Shown here one piece after another: positions 41,345-50,012 of a stretch of 64,000 nucleotides of DNA. The notes under the pieces were generated by a model that saw nothing but the letters and a program-made list of their open reading frames with translations, had not been told where the DNA came from and searched no databases. Source of the DNA: Cnuibacter physcomitrellae (GTDB lineage: Bacteria > Actinomycetota > Actinomycetes > Actinomycetales > Microbacteriaceae); NCBI RefSeq assembly GCF_014640535.1, contig NZ_BMHD01000001.1, positions 2,841,474-2,905,473 on the forward strand, written 5' to 3'. Made by a program: the position numbers and the translations under genes. Position 1 is the stretch's first letter; each line of letters begins with the position of its first letter.

Positions 41345-41908
41345 GTGAAGGTGAGCTCTCCTCTGTCCCGTGTGGCCGCCCTCCTCGCCGTCGCCGGGGT
41401 GGTGGGCCTGGCGGGGTGCGCGTCGAGCTCGACACCGACGGGGGCGGATGGCGTGCCGGGCGCGAGCCCCACGCCGACCCCGACGCCTCCTTGGCCGGAC
41501 GACTCCGGGCCCGTCGTCGTGATCGAGTTCGAGCGCGACGGGACGCCGACGACGCTGACGGGCGAGCTGAAGCCGGGCGGGCTCCTCTCCTGCGTCGGCG
41601 ACTCCATCACCATCGCGAACAAGTCGCCCGAGGCCGGGGTCGGCGTCAGCTTCGACGTCGTGGATGACGACCGGGTGCTGAGCTGGGTGGTGGGCGACGA
41701 CCTCGTCGCGCAGTTCAGCGGGTCCGGGGCGCTTCAGATGGAGGTCGGCGACGACGGCGCGACGACCTACACCGCCCTCGGTGCGGAGGGGTGGGCCTCG
41801 GTGCAGCCCCGCGACCCCGCTCTCGCCTCGATCGGCGACTACGACCCGTCGGTCGCGGAGCAGCTCGACGCCACGAGCTCCTTCACCGCCACCTGCCCCG
41901 CACCCTGA
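41345..41908 (+). CDS. Small lipoprotein of unknown function
   Basis: 187 residues. Signal peptide with lipobox VGLAGC, then a Thr/Pro-rich linker (SPTPTPTPPWPDD) and a compact globular domain with two cysteines (LLSCVGDSIT and TATCPAP) likely to form a disulfide. No family recognised. GTG 41345 or 41351 may be the start. Follows the SRPBCC gene after 13 nt and may share its transcript. Confidence 0.7.
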   Translation: MKVSSPLSRVAALLAVAGVVGLAGCASSSTPTGADGVPGASPTPTPTPPWPDDSGPVVVIEFERDGTPTTLTGELKPGGLLSCVGDSITIANKSPEAGVGVSFDVVDDDRVLSWVVGDDLVAQFSGSGALQMEVGDDGATTYTALGAEGWASVQPRDPALASIGDYDPSVAEQLDATSSFTATCPAP

Positions 41909-41920
41909 CCTGCGCGGCAC

Positions 41921-41926
41921 TACCCT
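41921..41926 (+). promoter_or_regulatory. -10 box of a leaderless promoter (VOC gene)
   Basis: TACCCT, six bases, then ATG at 41933. No Shine-Dalgarno. Confidence 0.5.
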
Positions 41927-41932
41927 GACCGC

Positions 41933-42286
41933 ATGGAGAGAGTGGTGGGGGTCGGCGGGTGGTTCGTGCGCGCATCCGACCCGGAGGCGCTGAGGGCCTG
42001 GTACCGCGACGTGCTCGGGATGGAGCTCGACGAGTACGGCTCGTGGACGACCGAGCATGGCCCGACGGTGTTCGCCGTGTTCGAGGCCGACAGCGACTAC
42101 CTCGGACCGCGCACGCAGCAGAGCATGATGAACCTCCGCGTGCGCGACCTCGACGCGATGCTGGCGCAGCTTCGCGCGGCCGGAGCCGACGTCGACGACG
42201 AGGTGCAGGACATGGACGGCGTCGGCCGCTTCGGCTGGGTCACCGACCCCGAGGGCACGCGGATCGAGCTCTGGCAGCCGGCCTGA
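41933..42286 (+). CDS. VOC family (glyoxalase/bleomycin-resistance-like) protein
   Basis: 117 residues, two beta-alpha-beta-beta-beta units: GWFVRASDPEALRAWYRDVLGM and MNLRVRDLDAMLAQLRAAGADV, ending WVTDPEGTRIELWQPA with the metal-binding glutamate. A small metalloenzyme or binding protein of unknown substrate. Between a lipoprotein and hemB, with its own probable promoter. Confidence 0.88.
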   Translation: MERVVGVGGWFVRASDPEALRAWYRDVLGMELDEYGSWTTEHGPTVFAVFEADSDYLGPRTQQSMMNLRVRDLDAMLAQLRAAGADVDDEVQDMDGVGRFGWVTDPEGTRIELWQPA

Positions 42287-42335
42287 GCCGACCCGAACCC
42301 CTTCCCGGCCGGGGCAGGGGCCCAGGATGCGCGCC

Positions 42336-42341
42336 TAAGCT
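42336..42341 (+). promoter_or_regulatory. -10 box of a leaderless hemB promoter
   Basis: TAAGCT followed by seven bases (GGAGGGC) and the ATG at 42349. GGAGG is only 2 nt from the ATG, too close to serve as a normal ribosome-binding site. Confidence 0.5.
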
Positions 42342-42348
42342 GGAGGGC

Positions 42349-43350
42349 ATGACCGGCAGCTTCCCCGCCGTGCGTCCCCGTCGCCTCCGCAGCACCCCCG
42401 CTCTGCGTCGCCTGGTGGCCGAGACCCGCATCGACCCCGCTCAGCTCATCCTCCCGCTCTTCGTGCGCGACGACGTGGTCGACCCCGTCCCCATCACGTC
42501 GATGCCGGGGGTCGTGCAGCACACCGTCGACACCCTGAAGGCGGCGGTGAACGAGGCCGCCGACCTCGGCGTGGGCGGCGTGATGCTCTTCGGCGTGCCG
42601 AGCGACGAGGTGAAGGACGGCGTCGGATCCGCGGCCACCGACCCCGAGGGCGTGCTCAACGCGGCCACTCGGGCGGTCGCCGCCGAGGTGGGCGACGCGA
42701 TCGTCGTGCAGACCGACCTCTGCCTCGACGAGTTCACCGACCACGGCCACTGCGGGGTGCTCGCCCCTGACGGCAGCGTCGACAACGACGCGACCCTCGG
42801 CCGCTATCGCGACATGGCCGTCGAGCAGGCTCGGGCGGGCTCGCAGCTGCTCGGCCTGTCGGGGATGATGGACGGCCAGGTCGCCGCCGTGCGCGCGGCG
42901 CTCGACAACGAGGGCTTCCAGGACGTCGCGATCCTCGCCTACGCCGCGAAGTACGCCTCCGCCTTCTACGGCCCCTTCCGCGAGGCCGTCGGCTCGACGC
43001 TCAAGGGCGACCGCAAGACCTACCAGCTCGACCCCGCCAACCGCCGCGAGGGTCTGCGCGAGGCGCTGCTCGACGTCGACGAGGGCGCCGACGTGGTGAT
43101 GGTGAAGCCCGCCATGAGCTACCTCGACCTCGTCGCCGACGTCTCCGCGGCCGTCCCCGTGCCGACCTGGGCGTACCAGGTGTCGGGGGAGTACGCGATG
43201 ATCGAGGCCGCCGCCGCGAACGGCTGGATCGATCGCGACCGGGCCATCCTGGAGAGCGTGCTCGGCATCCGCCGTGCCGGTGCCGAGGCCGTGCTCACCT
43301 ACTGGGCCGTCGAGCTGGCGGAGCGTCTGAGGAAGGAGGGCCGCGCGTGA
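42349..43350 (+). CDS. hemB: Delta-aminolevulinic acid dehydratase (porphobilinogen synthase)
   Basis: 333 residues. Condenses two 5-aminolevulinate to porphobilinogen. Schiff-base lysines are in [12 protein letters not shown] and [11 protein letters not shown]. The metal site reads [14 protein letters not shown], a cysteine-poor variant (middle Cys replaced by Asp) usual in actinobacteria. ATG 42349. Overlaps hemL by GTGA. Third heme block, 14 kb from hemD. Confidence 0.96.
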   Translation: MTGSFPAVRPRRLRSTPALRRLVAETRIDPAQLILPLFVRDDVVDPVPITSMPGVVQHTVDTLKAAVNEAADLGVGGVMLFGVPSDEVKDGVGSAATDPEGVLNAATRAVAAEVGDAIVVQTDLCLDEFTDHGHCGVLAPDGSVDNDATLGRYRDMAVEQARAGSQLLGLSGMMDGQVAAVRAALDNEGFQDVAILAYAAKYASAFYGPFREAVGSTLKGDRKTYQLDPANRREGLREALLDVDEGADVVMVKPAMSYLDLVADVSAAVPVPTWAYQVSGEYAMIEAAAANGWIDRDRAILESVLGIRRAGAEAVLTYWAVELAERLRKEGRA

Positions 43351-44702
43351 GCACCACGACGAACCAGGCCGAGTTCGAGCGCGCCCAGCGCTCCATCCCC
43401 GGCGGCGTCAACTCGCCCGTGCGCGCCTACCGCTCCGTCGGTGGCACACCGCGCTTCCTCGTCTCGGCACGCGGTCCCTACGTCACGGATGCGGAGGGTC
43501 GCGAGTACGTCGACCTCGTCGCCTCCTGGGGCCCCGCGATCCTCGGCCACGCGCATCCGGAGGTCGTCGCCGCCGTGCAGGCGGCCGCCGCCCGCGGGCT
43601 CTCGTTCGGGGCGACGACCCCGGCCGAGTCCGAGCTCGCCGAGCTGGTGCGTGCCCGCGTGGAGGCCCAGGGCGTGCACCCGATCGAGCGGCTGCGGCTC
43701 GTGTCGACGGGGACCGAGGCGACGATGACCGCCATCCGCCTCGCCCGCGGGGTGACCGGTCGCGACGTGCTCGTGAAGTTCGCCGGCCACTACCACGGCC
43801 ACTCCGACGGGCTCCTCGCCGAGTCGGGGTCGGGACTGGCGACGCTCGCCCTGCCCGCCTCCGCGGGCGTGCCCGCGGCGGTCGCCGCGCAGACGATCGT
43901 GCTGCCCTACAACGACCTCGACGCCGTGCGCGCGGTGTTCGCCGAGCGCCCGGGCGAGATCGCGGCGATCATCACCGAGGCGGCGCCCGCCAACATGGGT
44001 GTCGTGACGCCGGAGCCCGGGTTCAACGCGGCTCTCGCCGAGATCGCGCACGCGAACGGGGCGCTGCTCATCGTCGACGAGGTGCTGACCGGCTTCCGCA
44101 CGGGGCCCGCCGGATGGTGGGGCGTCGAGAACGGCGCCGGGCTCACCGAGCCCGCCGAGCATCCGTACCGGCCCGACCTCGTCACCTTCGGCAAGGTGGT
44201 GGGCGGCGGGATGCCGCTGGCCGCGCTCGGCGGCCGCGCCGAGGTGATGGAGGCGCTCGCGCCGCTCGGACCGGTGTACCAGGCGGGCACCCTGTCGGGG
44301 AACCCGGTGGCGGTGGCGGCGGGCATCCGCACCCTGCAGCTCGCGGATGCCGCCGTGTACGAGCGGCTCGCCGTCGTGTCCGACGCGGTGTCGTCGGCGG
44401 TGTCGGATGCTCTCGCGAAGACGGGGGTCGCGCACAGCGTGCAGCGGGCGGGGAGCCTGTTCAGCTTCACGTTCGGCTCCGCCACCGCGCCGCGCGACTA
44501 CGCCGACGTGCAGGCGCAGGAGGCGTTCCGGTACGCGCCGTTCTTCCACGCGATGCTCGATGCCGGCGTCTCGCTGCCGCCCTCGGTCTACGAGGCATGG
44601 TTCGTGACGGCCGCCCACGACGACTCCGCCGTGCAGCGCATCCTGGAGGCACTGCCCGCCGCGGCCCGCGCGGCGGCGTTGGCGAAGCCCTCGGCCGCCT
44701 AG
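43347..44702 (+). CDS. hemL: Glutamate-1-semialdehyde 2,1-aminomutase
   Basis: 451 residues. PLP enzyme converting glutamate-1-semialdehyde, the HemA product, to 5-aminolevulinate. N-terminal [20 protein letters not shown], the carboxylate region [11 protein letters not shown] and PLP lysine in [17 protein letters not shown] are intact. GTG 43347 overlaps hemB. Its stop codon TAG doubles as the first three bases of the -10 box of the next gene. Confidence 0.96.
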   Translation: MSTTTNQAEFERAQRSIPGGVNSPVRAYRSVGGTPRFLVSARGPYVTDAEGREYVDLVASWGPAILGHAHPEVVAAVQAAAARGLSFGATTPAESELAELVRARVEAQGVHPIERLRLVSTGTEATMTAIRLARGVTGRDVLVKFAGHYHGHSDGLLAESGSGLATLALPASAGVPAAVAAQTIVLPYNDLDAVRAVFAERPGEIAAIITEAAPANMGVVTPEPGFNAALAEIAHANGALLIVDEVLTGFRTGPAGWWGVENGAGLTEPAEHPYRPDLVTFGKVVGGGMPLAALGGRAEVMEALAPLGPVYQAGTLSGNPVAVAAGIRTLQLADAAVYERLAVVSDAVSSAVSDALAKTGVAHSVQRAGSLFSFTFGSATAPRDYADVQAQEAFRYAPFFHAMLDAGVSLPPSVYEAWFVTAAHDDSAVQRILEALPAAARAAALAKPSAA

Positions 44703-44705
44703 GCT
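44700..44705 (+). promoter_or_regulatory. -10 box overlapping the hemL stop codon
   Basis: TAGGCT begins with the hemL TAG and is followed by seven bases and the GTG of the next gene at 44713, implying a leaderless transcript starting just past hemL. Confidence 0.5.
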
Positions 44706-44712
44706 CGGTGGC

Positions 44713-45546
44713 GTGAGGGACTCAGCGCTGATCGGGCCCGTCGAGGCGCCCGATCTGCAGGTGATGACCTTCAACATCCGACGGCGGATGCCCCTCGACC
44801 CCCGGCCCGCCGACAGCTGGTCCCGTCGAGAGCCCGCGGTCGCGGCCGTCCTCGAGGAGGCGCGGCCGACGCTGCTCGGCGTGCAGGAGGCCCTGCCGGG
44901 CCAGGCCGCCGCGGTCAAGCGGGCGCTCGGGCGCGGGTACCGGATGCTCGGACACGGCCGCAACGCCGACGGCCGGGGCGAGGGCACCCCGCTGTTCTTC
45001 GACTCGACACGGCTGCGCCTGCTCGAGTGGCAGCAGCTCGCCGTCTCCGCCACGCCCGACGTGCCGGGATCGCGTACCTGGGGCAACCGCACACCCCGGA
45101 TGCTGGTGCGCGCCCTCTTCCTCGACCGGGTCACCTCGGCGCGGTTCATCATGATCAACACCCATCTCGACAACGCGTCGCGCCGCTCCCGCTTCGAGGG
45201 TGCGAGGATGCTGCGGCAGAGGGCGGAGAGCGACGGCCTGCCGACGATCATCACCGGCGACTTCAACTCCGGCGAGGGCACCGAGCCGCTCGACGAGCTG
45301 TTCTCCGACGGCGCGCTCGTCGACGCCTGGCACGCCGCGGCCCGCAGGCTGAGCCCGCTCTGGGGGACCTTCGAGAACTACCGCGATCCGCGCCCTCATC
45401 GGAAGCGGATCGACTGGATCGTCGTGTCCGCCGCTATCGAGGTCTCCGCCGTCCAGATCGGGGTGCGCCGGCCGAAGGGCGTCTGGCCGTCCGACCACCT
45501 GCCCGTCCAGGCCGTGGTGCGCATCCCGGCCCCCGACGCTGTGTGA
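44713..45546 (+). CDS. Endonuclease/exonuclease/phosphatase (EEP) family hydrolase
   Basis: 277 residues. DNase I-like fold: VMTFNIRRRMP, the catalytic glutamate in LGVQEALPGQ, MINTHLDNAS, TGDFNSGEGTEPL and the terminal WPSDHLPVQAVV histidine. Acts on phosphodiesters; substrates in the family range from nucleic acids to inositol phosphates and sphingomyelin. No signal peptide seen. GTG 44713 with a TAGGCT box upstream. Confidence 0.9.
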   Translation: MRDSALIGPVEAPDLQVMTFNIRRRMPLDPRPADSWSRREPAVAAVLEEARPTLLGVQEALPGQAAAVKRALGRGYRMLGHGRNADGRGEGTPLFFDSTRLRLLEWQQLAVSATPDVPGSRTWGNRTPRMLVRALFLDRVTSARFIMINTHLDNASRRSRFEGARMLRQRAESDGLPTIITGDFNSGEGTEPLDELFSDGALVDAWHAAARRLSPLWGTFENYRDPRPHRKRIDWIVVSAAIEVSAVQIGVRRPKGVWPSDHLPVQAVVRIPAPDAV

Positions 45547-45557
45547 TCAACCCCTTC

Positions 45558-45576
45558 CCAGGCGGCGCCGCTGGGA
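45558..45576 (+). terminator. Hairpin after the EEP gene
   Basis: CCCAG(G)CGGC pairs with GCCGCTGGG with a single bulged G, 12 nt after the stop codon. No U-tract. A likely 3' end. Confidence 0.4.
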
Positions 45577-45649
45577 GTATGCCCGAATCGTTATGCGCGG
45601 CGGCGGGCCGCCCCTGCCCAACGTCGGCGAGGCGCGGCAGACTAGAGGC

Positions 45650-46027
45650 ATGGCAGTCCTCTTCGTGCACACAGATCGGCTCGAGATCCGTCTGACGCGC
45701 ACCGAGAAGCTGCTGTCGTTCCGTCGCACCGACATCGTCATCCCGCTCGACGACATCAAGTCCGCCGTGCTCACCGACGACCCGTGGATCTGGGTGCGCG
45801 GCATCCGCGCGCCGGGCTCGGCGATCCCGCTGACCCTGGCGATCGGCACCTGGAAGCACCACGACGGCAAGGACTTCCTCATCGTCAAGCGCACCCGCTC
45901 CGCGGTCGTGATCGACCTCGAGCGCCAGGAGTACTCGCGCCTCATCGTCACCACCTCGCACGCCGTCGAGCTGCTGCGCGCCCTCCGCCTCCCGCCCGAG
46001 GAGGGCACGGAGCGCATCGACGTCTGA
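45650..46027 (+). CDS. Conserved hypothetical protein, PH-like beta-rich
   Basis: 125 residues. Mostly beta-strand pattern with alternating hydrophobic residues (LEIRLTRTEKLLSFRRTDIV, AVLTDDPWIWVRGIRAPG) and a C-terminal helix (TSHAVELLRALRL). It looks like a single PH-type or GRAM-type domain common in actinobacteria; no catalytic motif. No Shine-Dalgarno; a weak CAGACT lies 6 nt upstream of the ATG. Function unknown. Confidence 0.75.
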   Translation: MAVLFVHTDRLEIRLTRTEKLLSFRRTDIVIPLDDIKSAVLTDDPWIWVRGIRAPGSAIPLTLAIGTWKHHDGKDFLIVKRTRSAVVIDLERQEYSRLIVTTSHAVELLRALRLPPEEGTERIDV

Positions 46028-46061
46028 GTCGGTCCCTCCGGGGTCGACGCCGGCTTGTGCT

Positions 46062-46134
46062 GTCGCTTCGACACCGAATCCGGGCAACCTCGCCGGATAG
46101 CGGCGGACTTCACCGGAATCGGTGTCGAAGCGAC
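46062..46134. repeat. Long inverted repeat between convergent genes
   Basis: Arms of 22 nt at 46062-46083 (beginning GTCGCTTCGACACCG) and 46113-46134 (ending CGGTGTCGAAGCGAC) are complementary except one position, with a 29-nt spacer that itself holds CGCCG-GATAG-CGGCG (46091-46105). It fills most of the gap between the convergent genes ending at 46027 and 46151. It could be a bidirectional terminator or one copy of a dispersed palindromic element. Confidence 0.75.
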
Positions 46135-46150
46135 GACGACCGCCAAGGGG

Positions 46151-47128
46151 TCAGCGGCTGAGGTCGACGACCGTGCGGCCGCGGACGGCGCCGGCGAGGA
46201 TGCGGTCGGCGAGCGGGAGCACGTCGGCGAGGCCGATGGTGGTCGTCATCGAGTCGAGGGCGTCGAGGTCGAGCTCGGCGGCGAGGGCCGACCATGCGCG
46301 CTCGCGGAGGTCGACGGGCGCCTCGACGGAGTTCGCGCCCGTCAGCGTCACCGAGCGCAGGATGAACGGCATCACCGTCGCAGGCAGGTCCGGCCCCTGC
46401 GCGAGGCCGCAGGCCACCACGGCGCCGCCGTACCGCGTCTGGGCGAGCACGTTCGCGAGCGTGCGGCTGCCCACCGAGTCGATGGCGCCGGCCCAGCGCT
46501 GGCTCTGCAGGGGGCGACCCTCCGCATCCGACAGCTCGTGCCGGTCGAGGAGGTCGGCGGCCCCGAGGGCGGTGAGGTACTCGCGCTCCTCGGGGCGACC
46601 GGTCGAAGCGATCACCCGGTAGCCGCGCCCGGCGAGCAGCGACGTCGCGATCGAGCCCACGCCGCCGGCCGCGCCCGTGACGAGCACGTCGCCGTCGTCG
46701 GGGGAGACGCCGAGGTCCGACAGGGCCAGCACGGCGATCATCGCGGTGAACCCCGCCGTGCCGATCGCGGCGGCGCGTTCGGGGCTGATCGAGGCGGGCA
46801 GTGGCACGAGCGCCTCGGCGCGGACCCTGGCGCGGTCGGCGAACCCGCCGTGGCGGGCCTCCCCGATCCCGTCGCCGTTCAAGACGACGAGGTCGCCCTC
46901 CTCGAAGCGAGGGGTCTCCGACGCGGTGACCCGCCCGACGATGTCGATGCCCGGCACGAGCGGCCACTCGCGGACCACGCCGGGCCGCCCGGACACGGCG
47001 AGCCCGTCCTTGAAGTTGACGCTCGAGTAGAGCACGTCGAGCGCGACCTCCCCGGTCAGCTGCTCGTCGTCGAACTCGGTCAGCTCGCCCGGCGCACCCT
47101 TCTCGGGCACCACGATCGCTCTCGTCAC
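46151..47128 (-). CDS. YhdH/AcuI-type zinc-independent quinone oxidoreductase (acryloyl-CoA reductase family)
   Basis: 325 residues, medium-chain dehydrogenase/reductase fold without zinc cysteines. YSSVNFKDGLAVSGRPGVVREWP is the hallmark of the YhdH/AcuI group; VLVTGAAGGVGSIATSLLAGRG binds NADPH and GTAGFTAMIAV precedes it. Members reduce acryloyl-CoA or related enones. Start GTG/ATG at 47128 behind GAGGAGGAG. Divergent from a methyltransferase; TAGGGT (47175-47180, minus) and TACGCT (47195-47200, plus) mark divergent promoters. Confidence 0.9.
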   Translation of the reverse strand: MTRAIVVPEKGAPGELTEFDDEQLTGEVALDVLYSSVNFKDGLAVSGRPGVVREWPLVPGIDIVGRVTASETPRFEEGDLVVLNGDGIGEARHGGFADRARVRAEALVPLPASISPERAAAIGTAGFTAMIAVLALSDLGVSPDDGDVLVTGAAGGVGSIATSLLAGRGYRVIASTGRPEEREYLTALGAADLLDRHELSDAEGRPLQSQRWAGAIDSVGSRTLANVLAQTRYGGAVVACGLAQGPDLPATVMPFILRSVTLTGANSVEAPVDLRERAWSALAAELDLDALDSMTTTIGLADVLPLADRILAGAVRGRTVVDLSR

Positions 47129-47174
47129 ATCTCCTCCTCGGCCCGCCGCGGCATCGTCAGACGGGGCGCTCTCG

Positions 47175-47200
47175 ACCCTAGCCCCGAGATGCCGTACGCT
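47175..47200. promoter_or_regulatory. Divergent promoters of YhdH-type and methyltransferase genes
   Basis: TAGGGT on the minus strand (47175-47180) and TACGCT on the plus strand (47195-47200) are -10-like boxes facing outward, 14 bp apart. Confidence 0.4.
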
Positions 47201-47244
47201 GGCAGGCTCGCCACCGACCGGGAGGCGGGCGGAAGGAGTCCGGC

Positions 47245-48090
47245 ATGACCGGCAACGACCGCTTCCTCGAGGCCAATCGCGCCAACTGGGACGACCGGGC
47301 GACGCTCCACGCGGCGCGCACCGGCAGCGGCTACGAGACGGGTCGCTTCGTCGACGACAGGGAGCTGCTGTCCGACGTCGTGACCTTCGACCGCGAGCGG
47401 CTCGGCGACATCCGAGGACTCGACGTGGTGCACCTGCAGTGTCACATCGGCACCGACACGCTCTCGCTCGCGCGGCTCGGCGCGCAGTCCGTCGTCGGGC
47501 TCGACTTCTCGGAGTCGGCGATCGCCGAGGCGCGCCGCCTCGTCGCCGAGACCGGTGACGCCGTCGAGTACGTGCGGTCGGATGTGGACGGTGCGGTCGA
47601 CGCGCTCGGCGCGGGTCGCTTCGACCTCGTCTACACCGGCATCGGCGCGCTGTGCTGGCTTCCCCGCATCCGCGACTGGGCCTCGGTCGTCGCCCGGCTG
47701 CTGAGGCCCGGCGGCCGGCTGTTCATCCGGGAGGCGCATCCGATCCTCTGGACGATGGACGAGCGGATCCAGCCCACGTACCCGTACTTCGAGCACGCCG
47801 AGCCCCTCGAGTGGGACGAGGACGACAGCTACGTCGAGACCACGCGCAAGCTCACCGCCACGAAGACCTTCGAGTGGAACCACGGCCTGGGCGAGATCGT
47901 CACCGCGCTGCTCGACGAGGGCCTCGCGATCACGGGGCTGGTCGAGCACGAGACCGTCCCGTACGTGCCGTTCCCGGGGCTCATGGTCGAGGCGCCGCTC
48001 CGGGAGTGGGCGCTCGCCGAACGCGCGGGGACGCTGCCGCTCACCTACACGCTTCAGGCCCGGAAGGTCGGGGAGGCGCAGGAGCGGTGA
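47245..48090 (+). CDS. SAM-dependent class I methyltransferase
   Basis: 281 residues. Motif I is VVHLQCHIGTDTLSLARLG, with QCHIGTD in place of the usual acidic-Gly-x-Gly; motif II GLDFSESAIAEARRL and post-motif FDLVYTGIGALCWLP follow, then LLRPGGRLFIREAHP. Resembles small-molecule methyltransferases (UbiE/type 11). Substrate unknown. Strong Shine-Dalgarno GGAAGGAG before ATG 47245. Confidence 0.88.
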   Translation: MTGNDRFLEANRANWDDRATLHAARTGSGYETGRFVDDRELLSDVVTFDRERLGDIRGLDVVHLQCHIGTDTLSLARLGAQSVVGLDFSESAIAEARRLVAETGDAVEYVRSDVDGAVDALGAGRFDLVYTGIGALCWLPRIRDWASVVARLLRPGGRLFIREAHPILWTMDERIQPTYPYFEHAEPLEWDEDDSYVETTRKLTATKTFEWNHGLGEIVTALLDEGLAITGLVEHETVPYVPFPGLMVEAPLREWALAERAGTLPLTYTLQARKVGEAQER

Positions 48091-48104
48091 GGGGGTTGCG
48101 CGGA

Positions 48105-48110
48105 TAGGGT
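48105..48110 (+). promoter_or_regulatory. -10 box of a leaderless promoter (89-residue protein)
   Basis: TAGGGT, seven bases, ATG at 48118. Confidence 0.5.
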
Positions 48111-48117
48111 CGGAGGC

Positions 48118-48387
48118 ATGGCAGACGACCAGCAGTCCGCATCCGCCCCGCAGTCGGGGCTGAGCCCCGAGCAGCTCGAGGGCTCACAGCACCTCGAGAA
48201 GCGGTCGGTCGGCGGCGAGGCGCGGTACTACGTGAAGGACCTCGAGAAGCACCTGAGGGCGTGGAACCACCCGAACCCCGACGGGCTGGTGGCCTACTTC
48301 TCGCCCGACGGGAGGTTCCACGCGCAGGGTGTGGAGCGCGAGCACCAGCTCGCCCTCATCGGCATGATGGGCGGCGTCGTCGCCTGA
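48118..48387 (+). CDS. Small conserved hypothetical protein
   Basis: 89 residues. After a polar Gln/Ser N-terminus it has a Gly/Tyr/charged core (KRSVGGEARYYVKDLEKHL, FSPDGRFHAQGVEREHQLA) and a methionine-rich end (IGMMGGVVA). No family recognised and no membrane segment. A clear start with a leaderless-type promoter supports it as a gene. Two tandem hairpin repeats begin at its stop codon. Confidence 0.65.
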   Translation: MADDQQSASAPQSGLSPEQLEGSQHLEKRSVGGEARYYVKDLEKHLRAWNHPNPDGLVAYFSPDGRFHAQGVEREHQLALIGMMGGVVA

Positions 48388-48426
48388 GCCCGCACGGGCC
48401 CCGGGCCTGAGCCCGGACGGGCCCCG
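48382..48426 (+). repeat. Tandem 23-nt repeat, each with a palindrome, at the gene end
   Basis: GCCTGAGCCCGCACGGGCCC at 48382 and GCCTGAGCCCGGACGGGCCC at 48405 repeat with period 23 and one mismatch. Each contains GCCCG-nA-CGGGC. The first copy includes the TGA stop of the 89-residue gene. Likely a duplicated terminator. Confidence 0.6.
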
Positions 48427-48504
48427 TCCCGAATGGGCTCGGCGCCGAACTCCTGAGACAATGGCGGGGAGGGGGCGAGCACCAGAAGGAGGCGGATCGG
48501 CCGC

Positions 48505-49923
48505 GTGTCGACTGAAGACCTCGAAGAGGCGTCCCTCGCGGAGCACATCCGCAGGCGCACGTTCCGCGGCTCGCTCGGCCTCGTCGTCGACAGCCTCTTC
48601 TTCCTGTTCGGCACGGCTGCCGCGGGCTGGCTCGCGTACCTCGTCGCCACCGAGTCGTTCGCCAAGGGCTGGCAGCAGCTCTGGTTCCTCGTCGTGTTCT
48701 GGGCGGTCGTCGCGTACCTGCTGCTCCCGCGGGTGCACAGCATCCTCACCCTGTTCTACGTCCCCGACTACTTCATCGGTCGGGCGAAGACGCGGGAGGG
48801 GCTGCTCGGCGACCCCGTCAACGTCGCGCTCCGCGGCACCGAGGAGCAGATCCACGAGGCGATGACGCGGGCCGGGTGGCACCGCGCCGACGACATGGGC
48901 CTGCGCAGCGCGCTGCGCACGATCCGCGCCACGATCACGCGTCGCAGCTATCCGGATGCCCCGGTGAGCGCGCTCTACCTCTTCGGGCGGATGCAGGCCT
49001 TCACCTACCAGCAGGAGGCCGGCAACACCTCGAAGCGGCACCACGTCCGCTTCTGGGCCTGCCCGGCCGGGTGGCTCCTCCCCGGCGGCGTGCGGGCCGA
49101 CTGGATGGCGGCGGGCACCTACGACCGGGCGATCGGCCTCTCCTTCTTCACGCTGCAGCTCACCCACCGGGTCGAGCGCGACACCGACCGCGAGCGCGAC
49201 TACATCGTCGAGACGCTCGCGGAGGGGAACGAGTCGGTGCGGGTCGAGACGATCCGCAACTTCTCGAGCGGCTATCACCACGTGAACGGCGGGGGCGACG
49301 CGATCTCGACCGACGGCGACCTGCCGATCGTCGACGTGTCGCGGGTGCCGACCTGGGACGTCGCGACCCGGCCGTCGGCCGACCGGGAGTCGAGCGCGAT
49401 CAACCCGCTCGGGACCACGATCGGCGAGCGCCCGCAGTCGATCTACCTCGGCGTCCTGCTCATGGCCTTGCGCGTGGCCTCGGCGATCGTCACCGCCATC
49501 GTCGTGGCGCTGTCGCTGCCCGAGGCCGAGCGGAGCATCCGCAACCTCTCCGGCGCCCTGACCCCCGAGGATGCGCAGTACCTCTCGTCGCTGGTCCTCG
49601 CCTCGTTCGTGTCGGTCCTGGGGCTCGCGATCGCCTTCTACTCCGCCCTGGCGTACCTGATCTACCACGGCCACAACTGGGCGCGCTTCGCCGCCATGAG
49701 CATCAGCACCGCCGCCGTCGTGGGAGCGGCGCTCAACTTCTGGCACGGCGGCCCGGAGATCACGCTGCAGACGAACCTCGTCGGGCTCTCCTTCGACGTG
49801 CTCGTCCTGCTGGCGCTCTCGGGCACGGATGCGCGCAGCTTCGCGCACCGCCGGGGGCTCGAGCGGCGCGCATCCCGCGCCCGGCGCCGGGCCGAGCGGC
49901 TCGCCGAGGCCGCGACCGCGTAG
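48505..49923 (+). CDS. LssY C-terminal domain membrane protein
   Basis: 472 residues. Two N-terminal helices (SLFFLFGTAAAGWLAYLV, LWFLVVFWAVVAYLLLP), then an LssY_C-type soluble domain with DPVNVALRGTEEQIHEAM, AGWHRADDM and ALYLFGRMQAFTYQQEAG, then four C-terminal helices. The order differs from LssY, where this domain follows a DedA or PAP2 module. Function unknown; the family is associated with membrane phospholipid biology. AAGGAGG precedes GTG 48505 at a rather long distance. Confidence 0.85.
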   Translation: MSTEDLEEASLAEHIRRRTFRGSLGLVVDSLFFLFGTAAAGWLAYLVATESFAKGWQQLWFLVVFWAVVAYLLLPRVHSILTLFYVPDYFIGRAKTREGLLGDPVNVALRGTEEQIHEAMTRAGWHRADDMGLRSALRTIRATITRRSYPDAPVSALYLFGRMQAFTYQQEAGNTSKRHHVRFWACPAGWLLPGGVRADWMAAGTYDRAIGLSFFTLQLTHRVERDTDRERDYIVETLAEGNESVRVETIRNFSSGYHHVNGGGDAISTDGDLPIVDVSRVPTWDVATRPSADRESSAINPLGTTIGERPQSIYLGVLLMALRVASAIVTAIVVALSLPEAERSIRNLSGALTPEDAQYLSSLVLASFVSVLGLAIAFYSALAYLIYHGHNWARFAAMSISTAAVVGAALNFWHGGPEITLQTNLVGLSFDVLVLLALSGTDARSFAHRRGLERRASRARRRAERLAEAATA

Positions 49924-49946
49924 CGGCAGCGCACGGCGCCTCCCCG

Positions 49947-50012
49947 TTTCGCCATGCTCGTGGTCTTTCGCCACGCGCCCGCCTGTGGCGAAAGGCCAGG
50001 AGCGTGGCGAAA
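49947..50012. repeat. Long imperfect inverted repeat built on TTTCGCCA/TGGCGAAA
   Basis: Arms of 28 nt, 49947-49974 and 49985-50012, pair with three mismatches (two wobble-compatible) around a 10-nt spacer. Each arm carries two copies of TTTCGCCA or TGGCGAAA. It lies between two codirectional genes, so it is not simply a convergent terminator. Looks like a REP-type or regulatory palindrome. Confidence 0.75.

Noticed and set aside
45578-45649. Promoter CAGACT for the 45650 gene as a leaderless -10
   Set aside because: Only two of three key bases of TAnnnT match, so it was not listed with the stronger boxes.
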